DNA from: Amia ocellicauda
Lineage: Eukaryota > Chordata > Actinopteri > Amiiformes > Amiidae
Direction of reading: 5' to 3'
DNA length: 64,000 nucleotides
Assembly (NCBI RefSeq): GCF_036373705.1
Contig: NC_089863.1
Coordinates: 35,663,227 to 35,727,226, forward strand
Positions 23,380-35,554 of this stretch are shown here, piece by piece; within the stretch, counting starts at the first letter, position 1; each line of letters starts with the position of its first letter. The position numbers were made by a program, and so were the translations under genes. The notes below the pieces were generated by a model. The model was not told the DNA's origin, searched no databases, and saw only the letters and a list, made by a program, of their open reading frames with translations.

Positions 23380-24219
23380 ATGGGAATGAAAGGTGATTTA
23401 AGCAATTTTGAGCGTGGCATGGATGTTGGTGCCAGACGGGCCGCTCTGAGTATTTCACAATCTGCTCAGTTACTGGGATTTTCACGCACAACCATTTCTA
23501 GGGTTTACAAAGAATGGTGTGAAAAGGGAAAAACATCCAGTATGCAGCAGTCCTGTGGGCGAAAATGCCTTGTTGATGCTAGAGCTCAGAGGAGAATGGG
23601 CCGACTCGATTCAAGCTGATAGAAGAGCAACTTTGACTGAAATAACCACTCGCTACAACCGAGGTATGCAGCAAAGCATTTGTGATGCCACAACACGTAC
23701 AACCTTGAGGCGGATGGGCTACAACAGCAGAAGACCCCACTGGGTACCACTCATCTCCACTACAAATAGGAAAAAGAGGCTACAATTTGCACAAGCTCAC
23801 CAAAATTGGACAGTTGAAGACTGGAAAAATGTTGCCTGGTCTGATGAGTCTCGATTTCAGAGTCAGAATTTGGCGTAAACAGAATGAGAACATGGATCCA
23901 TCATGCCTTGTTACCACTGTGCAGGCTGGTGGTGGTGGTGTAATGGTGTGGGGGATGTTTTCTTGGCACACTTTAGGCCCCTTAGTGCCAATTGGGCATC
24001 GTTTAAATGCCACGGCCCGTTGTTTCTGACCATGTCCATCCCTTTATGACCACCATGTACCCATCCTCTGATGGCTACTTCCAGCAGGATAATGCACCAT
24101 GTCACAAAGGTCGAATCATTTCAAATTGGTTTCTTGAACATGACAATGAGTTCACTGTACTAAACTGGCCCCCACAGTCACCAGATCTCAACCCAATAGA
24201 GCATCTTTGGGATGTGGTG
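23380..24219 (+). pseudogene. Tc1 transposase, first part (frameshifted)
   Basis: Starts MGMKGDLSNFERGMDVGARR and carries a paired-like helix-turn-helix (SAQLLGFSRTTISRVYKEW). DD34E catalysis is represented by VAWSDESRF (Asp), GYFQQDNAPCH (Asp) and LNPIEHLWD (Glu). The frame changes three times, near 23590, 23830 and 24010, so no full transposase is made. The second part follows the LTR element at 29324. Confidence 0.82.
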
Positions 24220-24681
24220 TGTAACGTTATGTTGGGTGTATTTGGATAAGAGTATTTGGGCTCTGAGCTGAAGCACGGATCTAAAGAAGACCTCTCCCCC
24301 CCAAAGTTATCAGATTTCCTTAGCTCATCAGCTTGGAACTGGTTTGCATCAAAGTGACAGTTTTGGGGAGGATGGCACCGAGAAGAGGCCAAATAGTTTG
24401 TTATTCTTCTATGAGATGTCTGGAGAAAGGGGCCTGTGGGTGATAAAAACTCTTTGAAGTGGATGAGAGCCGAAATCCCGACATAGAGCTACGAACCCAG
24501 GCCAACCGGCATTTCCAAAAGATGGCATGGATTGACATCAGTCATAAATCCAAAGTCACAAAAGATTAAGTCTGTTTTAGTTACTTGTGATAAATTGTTG
24601 ATATCCTAAGCGTTGGCATTAGAGTCATTAGGTGATTAATCGAGTACTGTTCTGTTGGGTTGTTACTGAATAGCCAAAACA

Positions 24682-26142
24682 ATGATTACCCAAATGTCCC
24701 CATGTGAAGCATTGATTGTTAAGGTACCAGGAACAGAGATTCCTGAATTCCTTGGACGCCTAGGCAGTTTGGACTTTGAAGTAGAGTCGCGTCGAACTCA
24801 GTTGGTAAACGACACTACGACGCAACTCGAAAAAGAGTCGATAGAGGTTATGAAAGTTATGGCTAGCTTAGCACTTGCGAGCTCAAGGGTAGTGAACTGG
24901 ATCATAAGCAAGTTTGAAAAACTGAAAAAGCTAGGAGAAAAGTATGCTAAAGCGAAAGAAGAAAGAGCCAAACGGCATGGAATGGTTTTAGAATTTGAAG
25001 GAAAGCTAGATACTTGTGGAAAACAAGTCATTGTGTTGAATGCTGAAAAAGAGGACTTAATTGAACAGAGAGAGCAATTAGGAAATGATTTAAGACAATG
25101 TCAAGTTGAATTGGAAACAACTCTGATCCAAGTAAAAGGTCTGCAAAATGACAGATGTAAAGCGGTTGAAAATGAAAGGATAGTTTTGAAGGACCGGGAT
25201 GTTTTGGAAATGCGTCTTTGCAAAACAGTCAGGGAGAAAGATTTGGGCACTGTAAAAATGGAGATACTCGAAGGCGAGGTCATACATTTAAAAAGGGACA
25301 GTGAAGAAATGAGGAGAGTAAATCAGGTGCTTAGGGGAGAACTCAAATCAACTGAAGTTGAAAATGAGCGTCTCAAGCAACAAATAGGGGCCCTGAAAGC
25401 TGCCTCTTGGTGGGCTGCAAAGCTGACACCTGACAGCATAAAGGAACAGCCGGAACCGGCCAATGCACGGAGTCGCACACCGTCTCCACATTTAGGCCCC
25501 GGGTTGCCTCGTCCTGATCGTACCCCTCCCTGTAGTCTTTCTCCACCCAGGGTAAGAAGCTCGTCGCACAGACGAACTTCCTCTCCCGAGAGTCCAGACC
25601 GAAAGGTTAACATGCGCCAGTTGAGAGAACTGGCTAAAGATTGTGAAACCTTTAACCCAGCAGACAAGGAAGGAAATGTGGAAGCGTATATTAAGGACAT
25701 TAAGTATGCTTTGAGTTTCTATCCTGAGGCTACGGAGAAGGAAAAGGTTCTCCTAATCCGCAAAACTACCTCTCGCCAAGTCCATTCTTGGATGGAGAGG
25801 CAAGGGTCCATGGTCTGCGATAGGTTTCAACGCTTGTGCAGAGCATTAGTTAGGGACTATTCCAGGTTCATTGATCCAGTGGCAGCAGTGACTGCCGCAC
25901 ACCAGATCAAACAGGGTAAGCATGAGTCCCCCCGTGATTACTATGAAAAGCTTAGGAAAACCTATTTTGCGGGTCAAGATCGACCCGGGGCCGAGGAAGA
26001 GGTGAGCTTTAAAGGGTTGTTTGTTGCTAATTTGTTCCCAACGATTAAGGAAATGATCATATTACATGCAGACGCAACGTATATGAACATAGCTGAAATT
26101 CGAAATAATGGCACAGAAAGCTTGGGAAAGCAAGTACAATAG
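24682..26142 (+). pseudogene. Gag-like frame of the LTR element (fossil)
   Basis: 486 residues. A long coiled coil covers about residues 45-240. A Pro/Ser/Arg-rich hinge follows (RSRTPSPHLGPGLPRPDR, about 265-300). A capsid-like helical region comes next, with CETFNPADKEGNVEAYIKDI and HESPRDYYEKLRKTYF. No zinc knuckle was seen. The long N-terminal coiled coil is unusual for a small Gypsy gag. The element as a whole is a broken fossil. Confidence 0.68.
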
Positions 26143-26599
26143 CACTTCTGATCGTAAAGATTCAAGCACCCAAGTACTGGCAAGGCGCTCTGAGAGCCCT
26201 ATTTCTCCACTGGAGTTAGAGGGGACAGAGATTCAAAGAAGGAAAGAACCTCCCAAGGATGGAATCCAAGACACCCAGGCTTACAATAAAAAAAAGAAAT
26301 CTGCTCCTAGCCTAGGTGGGTTAACTCAGTCTCTGAGCAATGTTGCAGTTTCTGAGCTACTGCTACGCTTAGCTCTGCTCCCTTTGCCCCCTCTTCCCAA
26401 ACTGGAAGTTAGTAGCCAGGGTAAAGGGCCGGACTCGCCACCTAAGGAATGACTAGCTCTGGAACCACCCCCTGTCCCCGCCTCTGTGTTTTTGATTGGA
26501 TGTGAGGAACAGCAGGGGGGTTTCTCTGACACATCAGCCCACTGGGACCTCCCAGTGGGGGAAGTTGCCTGCAGGCAAGCTGAACCTTTGGTGATGTTA

Positions 26600-27049
26600 C
26601 TGGGTGATCTGACACAGAGAGGCAGAGCCAAGCAAGTTTACATAGAAGTGACCATTGAGAATGTGTGGGAGTGAGGAGCCTTGTTGGACACTGGGGCTGA
26701 AATTTGTTTAATGTCTGCCACCACAATGGGCAACCTGAAACAAATTATGGAAACCTCAGACCAACGACTGAAAGTGGAAGCTTGTAGTGTGAACATTACA
26801 AGTTACACAGAGACTAAGGCACAGCTCACTCAAAAGGCATTGTTAGAGTTCACCTTTGGGAAGATTAAGTTGGTTCATCCAGTTTATATTTCCAAATTTG
26901 AAACAGAGAAGTTGATCATTGGTCAGGATCTATTGAACAGGTTGTGGGCTCAAGTTGAATCACCAAAGCCGGTGGAATTGAATGACAGATATGATACAGC
27001 CACCAAGGTACAACTTCCCAATGAGACCATTTTTTGTGCATGTCCCTAA
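26600..27049 (+). pseudogene. Aspartic protease remnant of the LTR element (fossil)
   Basis: The LLDTGAEICL motif (about 26,681-26,710) is the catalytic DTG of retroelement proteases. Downstream IIGQDLLNRLW matches the usual G-x-D-L second signature. Pol does not follow before the LTR. Confidence 0.7.
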
Positions 27050-27488
27050 AGGGGGCACCGGCTTACCATGTAAGCCAACCATTCGAACCCAGGTCCCTAC
27101 CAACTATTATAGACATAGTGAAGGTCAGGTGCCTGAATAACACCTGAATTCCCAGTCACCTCCCTCTGTTAATCAACTTCCACCTATTGGTTACCGTCAG
27201 TAACCATACTCAATACTGAGTAATACCAATTGTTTTTTTGTTTTAATGTACTTGTGTTATAATATGTAACCTGTATATGTGCTAGTATAGGATTGTCAAT
27301 TTGATTGGAATACATTCTGCTTAAATAATGAACTATTAGTTTGTTTTCTTTGATTTCTCGGGGTCATGAATGGTGAAGTCCACTGTTGAATTCTGTTACA
27401 TAACTTTGAGATAAATGCTTAACGTCTTATTTTGTCTTGAAGGGGATAACGTCCTAGTCGACCTCAGTCCCATTCAAGAAAGGGGGTA
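27050..27488. other. Non-coding tail of the LTR element before the 3' LTR
   Basis: AT-rich, with no polymerase motif. It ends in the purine tract next to the LTR. Confidence 0.55.
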
Positions 27489-29319
27489 TGTAGCGTTATG
27501 TTGGGTGTATTTGGATAAGAGTATTTGGGCTCTGAGCTGAAGCACGGATCTAAAGAAGACCTCTCCCCCCCAAAGTTATCAGATTTCCTTAGCTCATCAG
27601 CTTGGAACTGGTTTGCATCAAAGTGACAGTTTTGGGGAGGATGGCACCGAGAAGAGGCCAAATAGTTTGTTATTCTGCTATGAGATGTCTGGAGAAAGGG
27701 GCCTGTAGGTGATAAAAACTCTTTGAAGTGGATGAGAGCCGAAATCCCGACATAGAGCTACGAACCCAGGCCAACCGGCATTTCCAAAAGATGGCATGGA
27801 TTGACATCAGTCATAAATCAAGCCCCCCTCCAATAGGACACTGGGGGCTGAAACCGAAATCCAATCTCAAGAACTCAGGAACCAATCACCTATTGATCTG
27901 ACAGACTATAAAGGACAAACACGGCCTTTCTTTCTCTCTCTCTCTCACCTGAACCAGTAACTCGCTGCCACAGCTCAACCTGTAGCTCTGTTGCCCGAAC
28001 CGGAACCAGAAACCAACCAAGTCTTTGCCGGCAACAGAAGAGTTAAACTGGGAGAAGGAGATTGAGCCGTACAAAGAATTCTTTTAAAGGACTTTATTAA
28101 ATAAAGAACTTTACAGACTGCGCTGCCCGCCTGTGCCCACCTGATCAGTGGAGTTTTACAGCTGGACAAATGACTAAGTCGACTGAATACGAAAGTGTCA
28201 GTCATTTAAATAGCTATTTGAGTTTTAAGAAACTTGACCCTTGGAACAAACAGGGCCCTGCTTTCCTCAAAGACTTTGTCTTCAAGTAACTACGGTGGAA
28301 CCCTGCTTACAAAGAAGATTTTGTGCACAACCTTGGAGCCTTCAAACCAGTGGAAAATCTGTTTGGAAACGACTCTACTTTCGCGAAACCCCAACTTCCA
28401 GGTGCATCGACTGAGTGGAAGTTCTTGGACAAAGCCGAACCGGACTTCCTTTGTTCCAAACCACACGGACCTCGTGCCGTGTGCTGTTATCTGAGCCCGA
28501 AGCCAGAGAGGCCTCTCTGCGACGAAGTTCAGATAAGTTTAACAGTTTGGAGTTCATGATTCATGACATTTGAGAAATCAATTAGAAATGTTAATCTGTG
28601 ATTCATAACTCTAGAATGTGTAATATCATTTAGTTTTCTTAAATATAAATGTGTGTTGCATTAAACTGTTTTGTTGATAATTTTAGAAATAAAATCTGTC
28701 AACGCCGAGAAATATCTTCTCATTCCTGTTTAACTGTTTAGTCTGAAATTGACACAAGTTAATAGACACCAGATTATAGGTGGCCCTGCCTATCCTTAAT
28801 CATTGAATAATAATCAGTTAAGGGAAATTGTGGTAACAAGTAATGATAGGATCTTTCTCTCCACCTAAACGTTAATGAGACTGATATATATATAACGAGA
28901 AGTTACCTGACATAAATACTAACCTGCGTAGTTATTTAATGTCTGACTAATAATACTAACAAGAGACTCACCTTCATCTTACTAACTGGTATTGTAGTCA
29001 ATGTGTTTATAACCTCTTTTGTTTAACGATTTGTGTTATCATATGCGATCCCATGGTCTTTGATTTGGTCACGGAAGTGATTTGTCTTTGATTTGTTGAT
29101 ATAGAGTTGAATTTTAATTAGTTTTTCCCTTTTGTATAATTAGTGTAGTGCTACATTTAGTCTTTGTTTTGAATAAATTTGACAATTTATATCTTTGGAA
29201 TTGGTGTCTGCGTCCAATTATTACAGAAATTGAGTTCTACAAGATTCCAGGATTCGTGATAAGGTGATACTATAAATTCACTTCTTTAATTGAAATTTAT
29301 AAGTGTACCTTACGCTACA
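27489..29319 (+). mobile_element. 1.8 kb LTR of the gag-pro element
   Basis: TGTAGCGTTATG to CCTTACGCTACA. It holds a (CT)n tract near 27,931, the body shared with 35,555-37,333, and poly(A)-like AATAAA sites (28,688 and 29,172). The short open frames inside (for example 28,323-28,559) appear in both LTR copies because the LTRs are related and are not separate genes. Confidence 0.8.
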
Positions 29320-29323
29320 GGTG

Positions 29324-29497
29324 GAACGGGAGCTTCGTGCCCTGGATGTGCATCCCTCAAATCTCCATCAACTGCAAGATGCTATCCTATCAATATGGGC
29401 CAACATTTCTAAAGAATGCTTTCAGCACCTTGTTGAATCAATGCCACGTAGAATTAAGGCAGTTCTGAAGGCGAAAGGGGGTCAAACACAGTATTAG
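29324..29497 (+). pseudogene. Tc1 transposase, C-terminal part after the LTR insertion
   Basis: Continues from GTG at the duplication into ERELRALDVHPSNLHQLQ, with a Tc1-type C-terminus VESMPRRIKAVLKAKGGQTQ and stop. With the GGTG duplication counted once, D-V-V-E-R-E-L reads across the insertion site. Confidence 0.85.
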
Positions 29498-29531
29498 TAT
29501 GGTGTTCCTAATAATCCTTTAGGTGAGTGTA

Positions 29532-29815
29532 TATGGAAAAGGAACAATATGTGTACATCTCTGCATATGGTGCCCTAACAGATGTGCAAGTTACATGACA
29601 GACAGACACTCACACACACTTTCAAAGACAGACAGACAGACAGACACTCACACACACTTTCACACACTCACTTTCACAGACAGACAGACACAGACACAGA
29701 CACACTCACTTTCACACAGAGACAGGCACATTTTCACACAGAGACAGACACACAAACACACACAAACAGACACAGACACACATACTTTGACAGACAGACA
29801 GACAGACACATGCAT
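29532..29815. repeat. Tc1 scrap and CAGA/CA microsatellite
   Basis: TATATGGAAAAGGAACAATA then GTGTACATCTCTGCAT, the same scrap family as at 12.0 kb, followed by long (CAGA)n and (CA)n runs with CTTTCACA interruptions. Confidence 0.75.
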
Positions 29816-30117
29816 ATTATGGGTCTTTGTTGGGTAGTGAAATGGGTAGCATCAGTCGCAGTGTGGGTAATGTCAGGGAGCCAATCATAGTCCCCGTTAT
29901 TTGCATATCGTGGCGCAAAACATTCTGGGAAAAGCAACTAAACACGTTTAGTCATGTATTTGTCCATAGTTTACACATGAGATGAAAGAGACAGTATGAC
30001 GTATTGAGCACCTGGGATTCCTCATGTGTATGTGAAGGGCAGAGGAACCGGATCCCAAGTGTGCGTCCCAGGTGCTATAGGTTTCAAAGCATGCAGGGGA
30101 ATAGGCACCCCACCCTG
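29816..30117. other. Unassigned spacer
   Basis: Unique-looking sequence with no gene or repeat terminus recognised. Confidence 0.35.
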
Positions 30118-30861
30118 ACACATATAAAAGACTGGATAGGGAGATATAAATAGCAATAGGGAGACTCTTGTACTTGGTGTGGCTCTATCCATATAGTGGG
30201 GCCAGCAGGTGCAGCAATAGAAGCTCAGCCTGGGGAGATGGATTTAGCATTTCCTCTCCATTTTGATAACTATCCATAATCATTTCTGCAAAATACTTCT
30301 ATGATACCTATGTATGTTTTTTACTTGTACTATATTATACTATCAAGTATCAGTGTACACATACAATGTGACCTGTTACATTAATACAGAGGCCACGGAA
30401 GGCCAGATCACTAATAGCCACTGTCCCCTGATATTACACTTTTTTACAATCACTTTGGCACTCATTTCAGAACCTTGATGTCATTTTTCAAAACTCTAGA
30501 CACTAAACTCACACCCGATGATCAAAATGCACATTTTTCAAAACTCTAACACTTTTTTACAATTGCTTGGATACAATACACATCAACCTCAGATCATTTG
30601 TTCATTGAACTAAAATGACACAACTTAACATCAAAGTATTACCATTTCAAAATGCAATTCACACATTACATCTGAGATCACTGTCTATTCATTTCATTAC
30701 AAAGATCTAACTATCAATTGATACAGCTGCTCAAAATGATAAGTGACTGTTGCATTACTCTTAATGCATAGTTTTATGGAAACTGACAAACAGTATTCCA
30801 TGTTTCGATCATGAAAGTTTCAGGATAATGAGATCCATTGACACCAATAACCGAGGAGCAT
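30118..30861 (+). repeat. Third copy of flank repeat plus mariner left end
   Basis: Matches 12,163-12,905 in the same orientation. The TA at 30,435-30,436 and the left mariner TIR follow. Similarity stops at GAGGAGCATG (about 30,861), so the mariner part is only the left 425 bases. Confidence 0.8.
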
Positions 30862-31194
30862 GGTTTCTTAGGGTTACCATAGACTTGACTGTGTCTTCTT
30901 GTTTGTGAAGGAACAGGACTGTGTTTTCCTGTCTGGGTTCCCGCAGGCTTAAGTGTGTTTGTAAACTGCAGCGTAGGTTTGACCTACTATTAGAAAAAAA
31001 AAGAAAAAGGAGCGCTAATTAATTGTTCAATATCTGATACGCCGGTGATAATATAAAATAACATGTTTATAGTTTATAGAAGTTTATAGTGTTTATGGTA
31101 AATGAAGAAAAGTCATTAAGTTATATACAAGTTCTATAAATGCAAACATTGAAAAGCATGTTTGTTGTTATTCCTATATAGGATTTAGTATTAT
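30862..31194. other. Unassigned AT-rich spacer
   Basis: No open frame or repeat terminus recognised. Confidence 0.35.
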
Positions 31195-32958
31195 TTGTGT
31201 TTTCTTGTTTTTTGCTATGTTTTCTCCCCTGTCGTTTATTGTTATTTTGCGGGCTTGCACGCCTTGGTTGTTGTGTACAAAACGATACATAGAAAATGGG
31301 AAAACGTGTTACTGTGTGGGAACAGCTCTAGTAAGACGGGCGACCCGCCACTTAAAGGTACACATGTAAGGTACATGTATGATAACTATGGAGTGAAGCG
31401 GTGCGTTTGACTGGACAATAGGTGACAGAAAATTAAGGTTTCCAGAAGATGGGACTTTTGATTCAGATAGACTTGAGCACCTAAAAACGGTTTTGCAAAA
31501 TAGGAATACAAAGCATTAAGAAATGAGAAACCAAAGCTAGCTATCTTAAAACATTTGTTAGAGAAAAGAAAGAAAAGACAACAGGCATAATTCAATCTGA
31601 ATGCCCCGAAGACAAATTAAAAATATATATATATGTTTTTCAGTATAAATGACAGTCCTCAAGATACTGAAGGAAAATTACTAGATAAGTAATAAATAAG
31701 GGTAGTTTGAGACACTGCAGGTCAATATAACATGCCAACCAAAACCATGGTATCTGAATTTACTATGGATATAAATTAATATGTGTCTCTTTGTATGTTT
31801 GTACGTTTTCAGTTTGCGCAAGGTAAATGTCCATATTTTGACTTTTTCATGTACTGTATAGTCCAGAATATGACTAAGAGAGTCATAAGTCACAAATAGT
31901 TACAGAATGATAGCTAAAAAACGCCAGTTAAATATGTTGTAATAACAGACCTACAAGAAAGTCAGCATTTAACTGTACACAGAATGCTATTGCAAACAGA
32001 AATAATAATACAAAATTAAGTTATTTAAATAGGTCTTACGAATACAGAAGTTAAAAGTAACATGTTAGAAATGGAATTAGAGCCAAATTTAGAAATAGGA
32101 ATCCGAGGCAACCACAAACATTCGGTGAAGGTTTCTTACATATTGATAAATAGATAACCAGATACTCCAGGAAATTAACGATGTGCTCATTTGGAAGCTA
32201 TGAGTTCCACAATGAAGAGTTTTTAAATCCCTAGAAATAGATCCCTAAATACAATGTGTAGGTAAGAAATTAACTATTGATCAGTTCAATCTGGATTCGG
32301 GAACAGTTCTTCTGAACCTGTACTGGTGTAGATTGGACTTCAATAGGAGGAAGTGACACAATAAAGACATGAGCCGCGCAGGAGGACAGTCTTAGTGCCC
32401 ACGCAGGTTCTTAGTTGGGGAAATCATTGACTGGACACATTTTTTGAAAATGTGCTTTCCTGAAGTACCTGGACATCATTATTGAGATCAATGAAAAGGC
32501 TTATTTTCCAAAGATTAAATACATTCATTAACTACAATAATGTAGTGAAATGTATATAAATAGTAATAATACAAATCGATCAAATATAACTTGCATTTTC
32601 TTGTAAGAAATTAGGAATAGGAGAAAGAACAGCTGTTGGGATGCAGTGCGATGTTATCCAAAATTGAAAGCGGTTGAGAAAGGAGAGTTTGTTCTGTGTG
32701 AGACAAATGTACTGCCACGAGAGACTCTGATGGTGATTGACTGGAATATGAGGGAAAATAATGAAGTTACTACAGGTATAACTAAAGGTGTAACATAACT
32801 AATTTAATGAAACATAGTCATGGCAAGTTATAAAACTGTTTGGAAATAGTCCTTTCACAAACAGAAATACCCTATCAATTAGGAAGAGGGGGGCAGGGGG
32901 CAAGGGCCGTATGTGCTCCTCTGCTCCCCCTGTTCGCCTGAGCAGACAAGCAGCCTGA

Positions 32959-32998
<40 letters not shown>

Positions 32999-35326
32999 CA
33001 GAGACAAGGCAGAGACTGTAAGTACGTGTAAGGGTTCATAACTTATTACAAACAGAGCAAGAGTGTAATGAATGGTAATTTACACTGCTTGTATTAATAA
33101 TGATAATAATATTGATGTTGATACAGACGAATACATCACATACTAGATGACAACCGCATAAAACTAATAATAATGAAAATAGGAATAATAGGAGTATGGA
33201 AATAATTTCAAATTATGGTTTATTGGTAAAAAATGAATTGAGAAACAAAGATTAATAACTGCCATCATTTACCCAACTACTATTAACTATGGTGTTGAAG
33301 GAGCTGCTGTAATAGTTATTGTAATGTTCTCAGGTATTTAAGTTAGATAAAAGGACAAAGATAAGCACATTGTTTTGAAACTTTGACAACTCCACACAAA
33401 AAGAGTATCTACACTAGGAAGTAAAGCTGATTCAATAAACACAGGAGATATGATGCTGCTGACGACAGCTGAGTGCTGTACTGAAATAATTTGATAAATG
33501 AGATAAATTGGAATCAAGATTATTATTATTTTGAATTGTCCCTTTACTAGAAACCTTATAGATTGTGCGAATGTCAACTAATGTGATAGAGATGCCTTTT
33601 ATAAGGATGATCTCTGATGTTGTGTGAACCACACATTGTGTCTTCAGACTGATTTATTCCACATGGCAGATATGCATATTATGAATCGTGTCCTGAAGGA
33701 ACCGATGTCTGACCCATATGGAGAAGATGCTGGTGTTCTTGTTGAGACACAGTAGGCCGAGGGCGCGGCTTTAAAGACAGCCTCACAGCAACTTGAACAG
33801 ACCAATGCTGAGGTCCACTACGCTGAAGTGATGCTTGACTCAGTGGAGAAATAAGTTAAAATACTATAATTAAAGGTTTTCCAGATTATAGGAATCTACA
33901 ATATATTGTGAAACTGCTCAGATGACGTCCGCAGTAGCACATATTCTTCTATTGATAGTTTAATTTATAATGTACTATTAGTGGAGATGTCACATTATTC
34001 AAATGAATAGAATGACAGCCATGAAGTCAGAATCAGTCCATTGCCCTTCACTTAAGATTTGTACAATGTATAATGTTTATAAATCAAAACGCAACAAATA
34101 TATGTACAATACAGTTTACAAACTGAATTTGTAAAAAAGAATGTTTTGCTGACTTTTGTATTCTCTTTGAAGCAACAAAATGTATGTGTTATGTATGTCG
34201 TAACTAGGGTTTGACTTTTATGACCTGGGGCTGGATGAAATTTAATTTGAGATGCACTGTAAAAGCTCCAGGAAATTGCAACTGGCCACTGCACCTTCCA
34301 TAAGAGAGCTCAAACATTTGCTAATGCATTGGTTGCCTCACAGGCACTCTTTCCCTGGTTTGCCCATGTGGCGCATGGTGTTGGCCACACGGGCAAAGGG
34401 GGGATGTGTGCATCAGTCTTTTAAATTGGTTTGCCCCAGGTTTTATAGTAACAGCTTAGCAATATTGTAGAACTTGCCACATTTGTCAAGCTCATAATCC
34501 TGCAATATGCAAATAGATTGTGTTCAAAAGCTTAAATGTTGTGGATATGAATATATACTTGTAATAATATATAGGTGTTCTAAATGGGTTGAAGCCTATC
34601 CCGTAGGAAGGCTGAAGTAGTAAAAGTAGCAAAAATACAGTTAAGGGATGTTATATGTAGATTTCGCATTCCAGGGAAATTTCCAGTGATAGGAACACTC
34701 ACTTCACTGGGACAATAGTGCAGGAACTATGCAAAGCCCTGCGAGGTAAACAACATTTTCACTGCCCCATCAGGCTCAGTCAGCTGGAGCAGTGGAGAAA
34801 CAAAATGGGATATTAAAGAATAAGCTGTCTAATATATGCAAACAAACAGGACTCAAACGTCCAGATCCCCTTCCTATAGTCCTAATGACAATGAAATCGT
34901 CAGCAAATTGAGAAAAACAGGTCTTTCTCCGTGTGAGATTATTATGGGATGACTTATGAGACTCTCCATCACTCCTCCATTGTCTGTAAGGGAAATGGAC
35001 ATCCACTTGATGGATGATGCTATGTTGTCTTTTTGTATGGGACTAACACGTGCTTTCGAAGCTGTCCATTCACAGATGAAAGCCGCCCAGACTGAACCAT
35101 CCCAGCAGGTTTACCACCCCTTCCAGCAAGATGACTGTGTATATCAAAGCACACAAGAGAAAGTCCTCCCAACAGCCCAGGTGGACAGGGCCCTACCAGG
35201 TGCTCCTGACCACCCACACAGCTGTGAAGTGCCTAGGAACGACGACATGGATCCACTCCTCACACTGCAAACTTGCCAATCGAGGCGATCAGCACAACCC
35301 TGGTGGAGAACAGAGGGATAAAGGAA
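31195..35326 (+). mobile_element. Endogenous retrovirus fossil, copy 2
   Basis: Non-coding patches at 31.69-32.75 kb match the first fossil (8.2-9.3 kb) in the same order. A retroviral integrase remnant follows at 34.5-35.3 kb. A (GA)n microsatellite sits at 32,962-32,995. Many breaks (more than ten); old. No LTR pair was identified and the limits are approximate. Confidence 0.55.
34540..35325 (+). pseudogene. Retroviral integrase remnant (fossil)
   Basis: A core-domain patch (SKWVEAYPVGRKAEVVK-like) near 34,575, a TGLSPCEIIMG patch near 34,920 and a C-terminal domain patch (SSQQPRWTGPYQVLLTTHT, about 35,160-35,215) are recognisable. They match integrase of fish gamma/epsilon-type endogenous retroviruses. 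The patches lie in different frames, and the gene is long dead. Confidence 0.68.
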
Positions 35327-35554
35327 TTGTTCTTCCACATCAGATTTGACATTACTGTATGTATGCAGGCCCTTGTAATTGCTTTTCCAATACTGCCAAC
35401 TGGTTATTGATGATTGATTTCACATTGTGGTACGAGTATCGAGTGAAATGCGTGCTATCCACCTCAACAACACAGCGATAACATGGAGCCGGCAGGTGAT
35501 CCAGGTCACAATAGAGGTCAAGCAGTGGGAGGAGGAAGACGTGGTGGTCAAAGG
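35327..35554 (+). repeat. Fragment of the mariner element interior
   Basis: ATTGTTCTTCCACATCAG to GTGGTGGTCAAAGG matches 13,397-13,622, including the transposase start MEPAG. It is cut by the LTR at 35,555. Confidence 0.82.

Larger units (their letters stand above)
24220..29319 (+). mobile_element. Gag-pro LTR retrotransposon (Gypsy-like), fossil
   Basis: Ends TGTAACG and CGCTACA, flanked by a 4-bp duplication GGTG (24216-24219 and 29320-29323), so this is one insertion into the Tc1 transposase. The right LTR is 27,489-29,319 (1,831 bp), preceded by a purine tract AAGAAAGGGGG at 27,476-27,486. The left LTR is represented by a shorter stretch from 24,220. A gag frame and a protease frame are present but no RT, integrase or RNase H, so the copy is non-autonomous and broken, with a few breaks in the coding part. 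Confidence 0.82.
23232..29529 (+). mobile_element. Tc1-like transposon, split by an LTR retrotransposon
   Basis: Terminal repeats are CACTCACCTAAAGGATTATT at 23232 and its inverse ending at 29529, flanked by TA on both sides (23230-23231 and 29530-29531). Without the inserted element it would be about 1.2 kb, normal for Tc1. The transposase runs from 23380 to 24219 and again from 29324 to 29497. Confidence 0.88.

Noticed and set aside
28323-28559. Open frame repeated at 36,283-36,519
   Set aside because: Both lie in copies of the same long LTR; the similarity is explained by the LTR.
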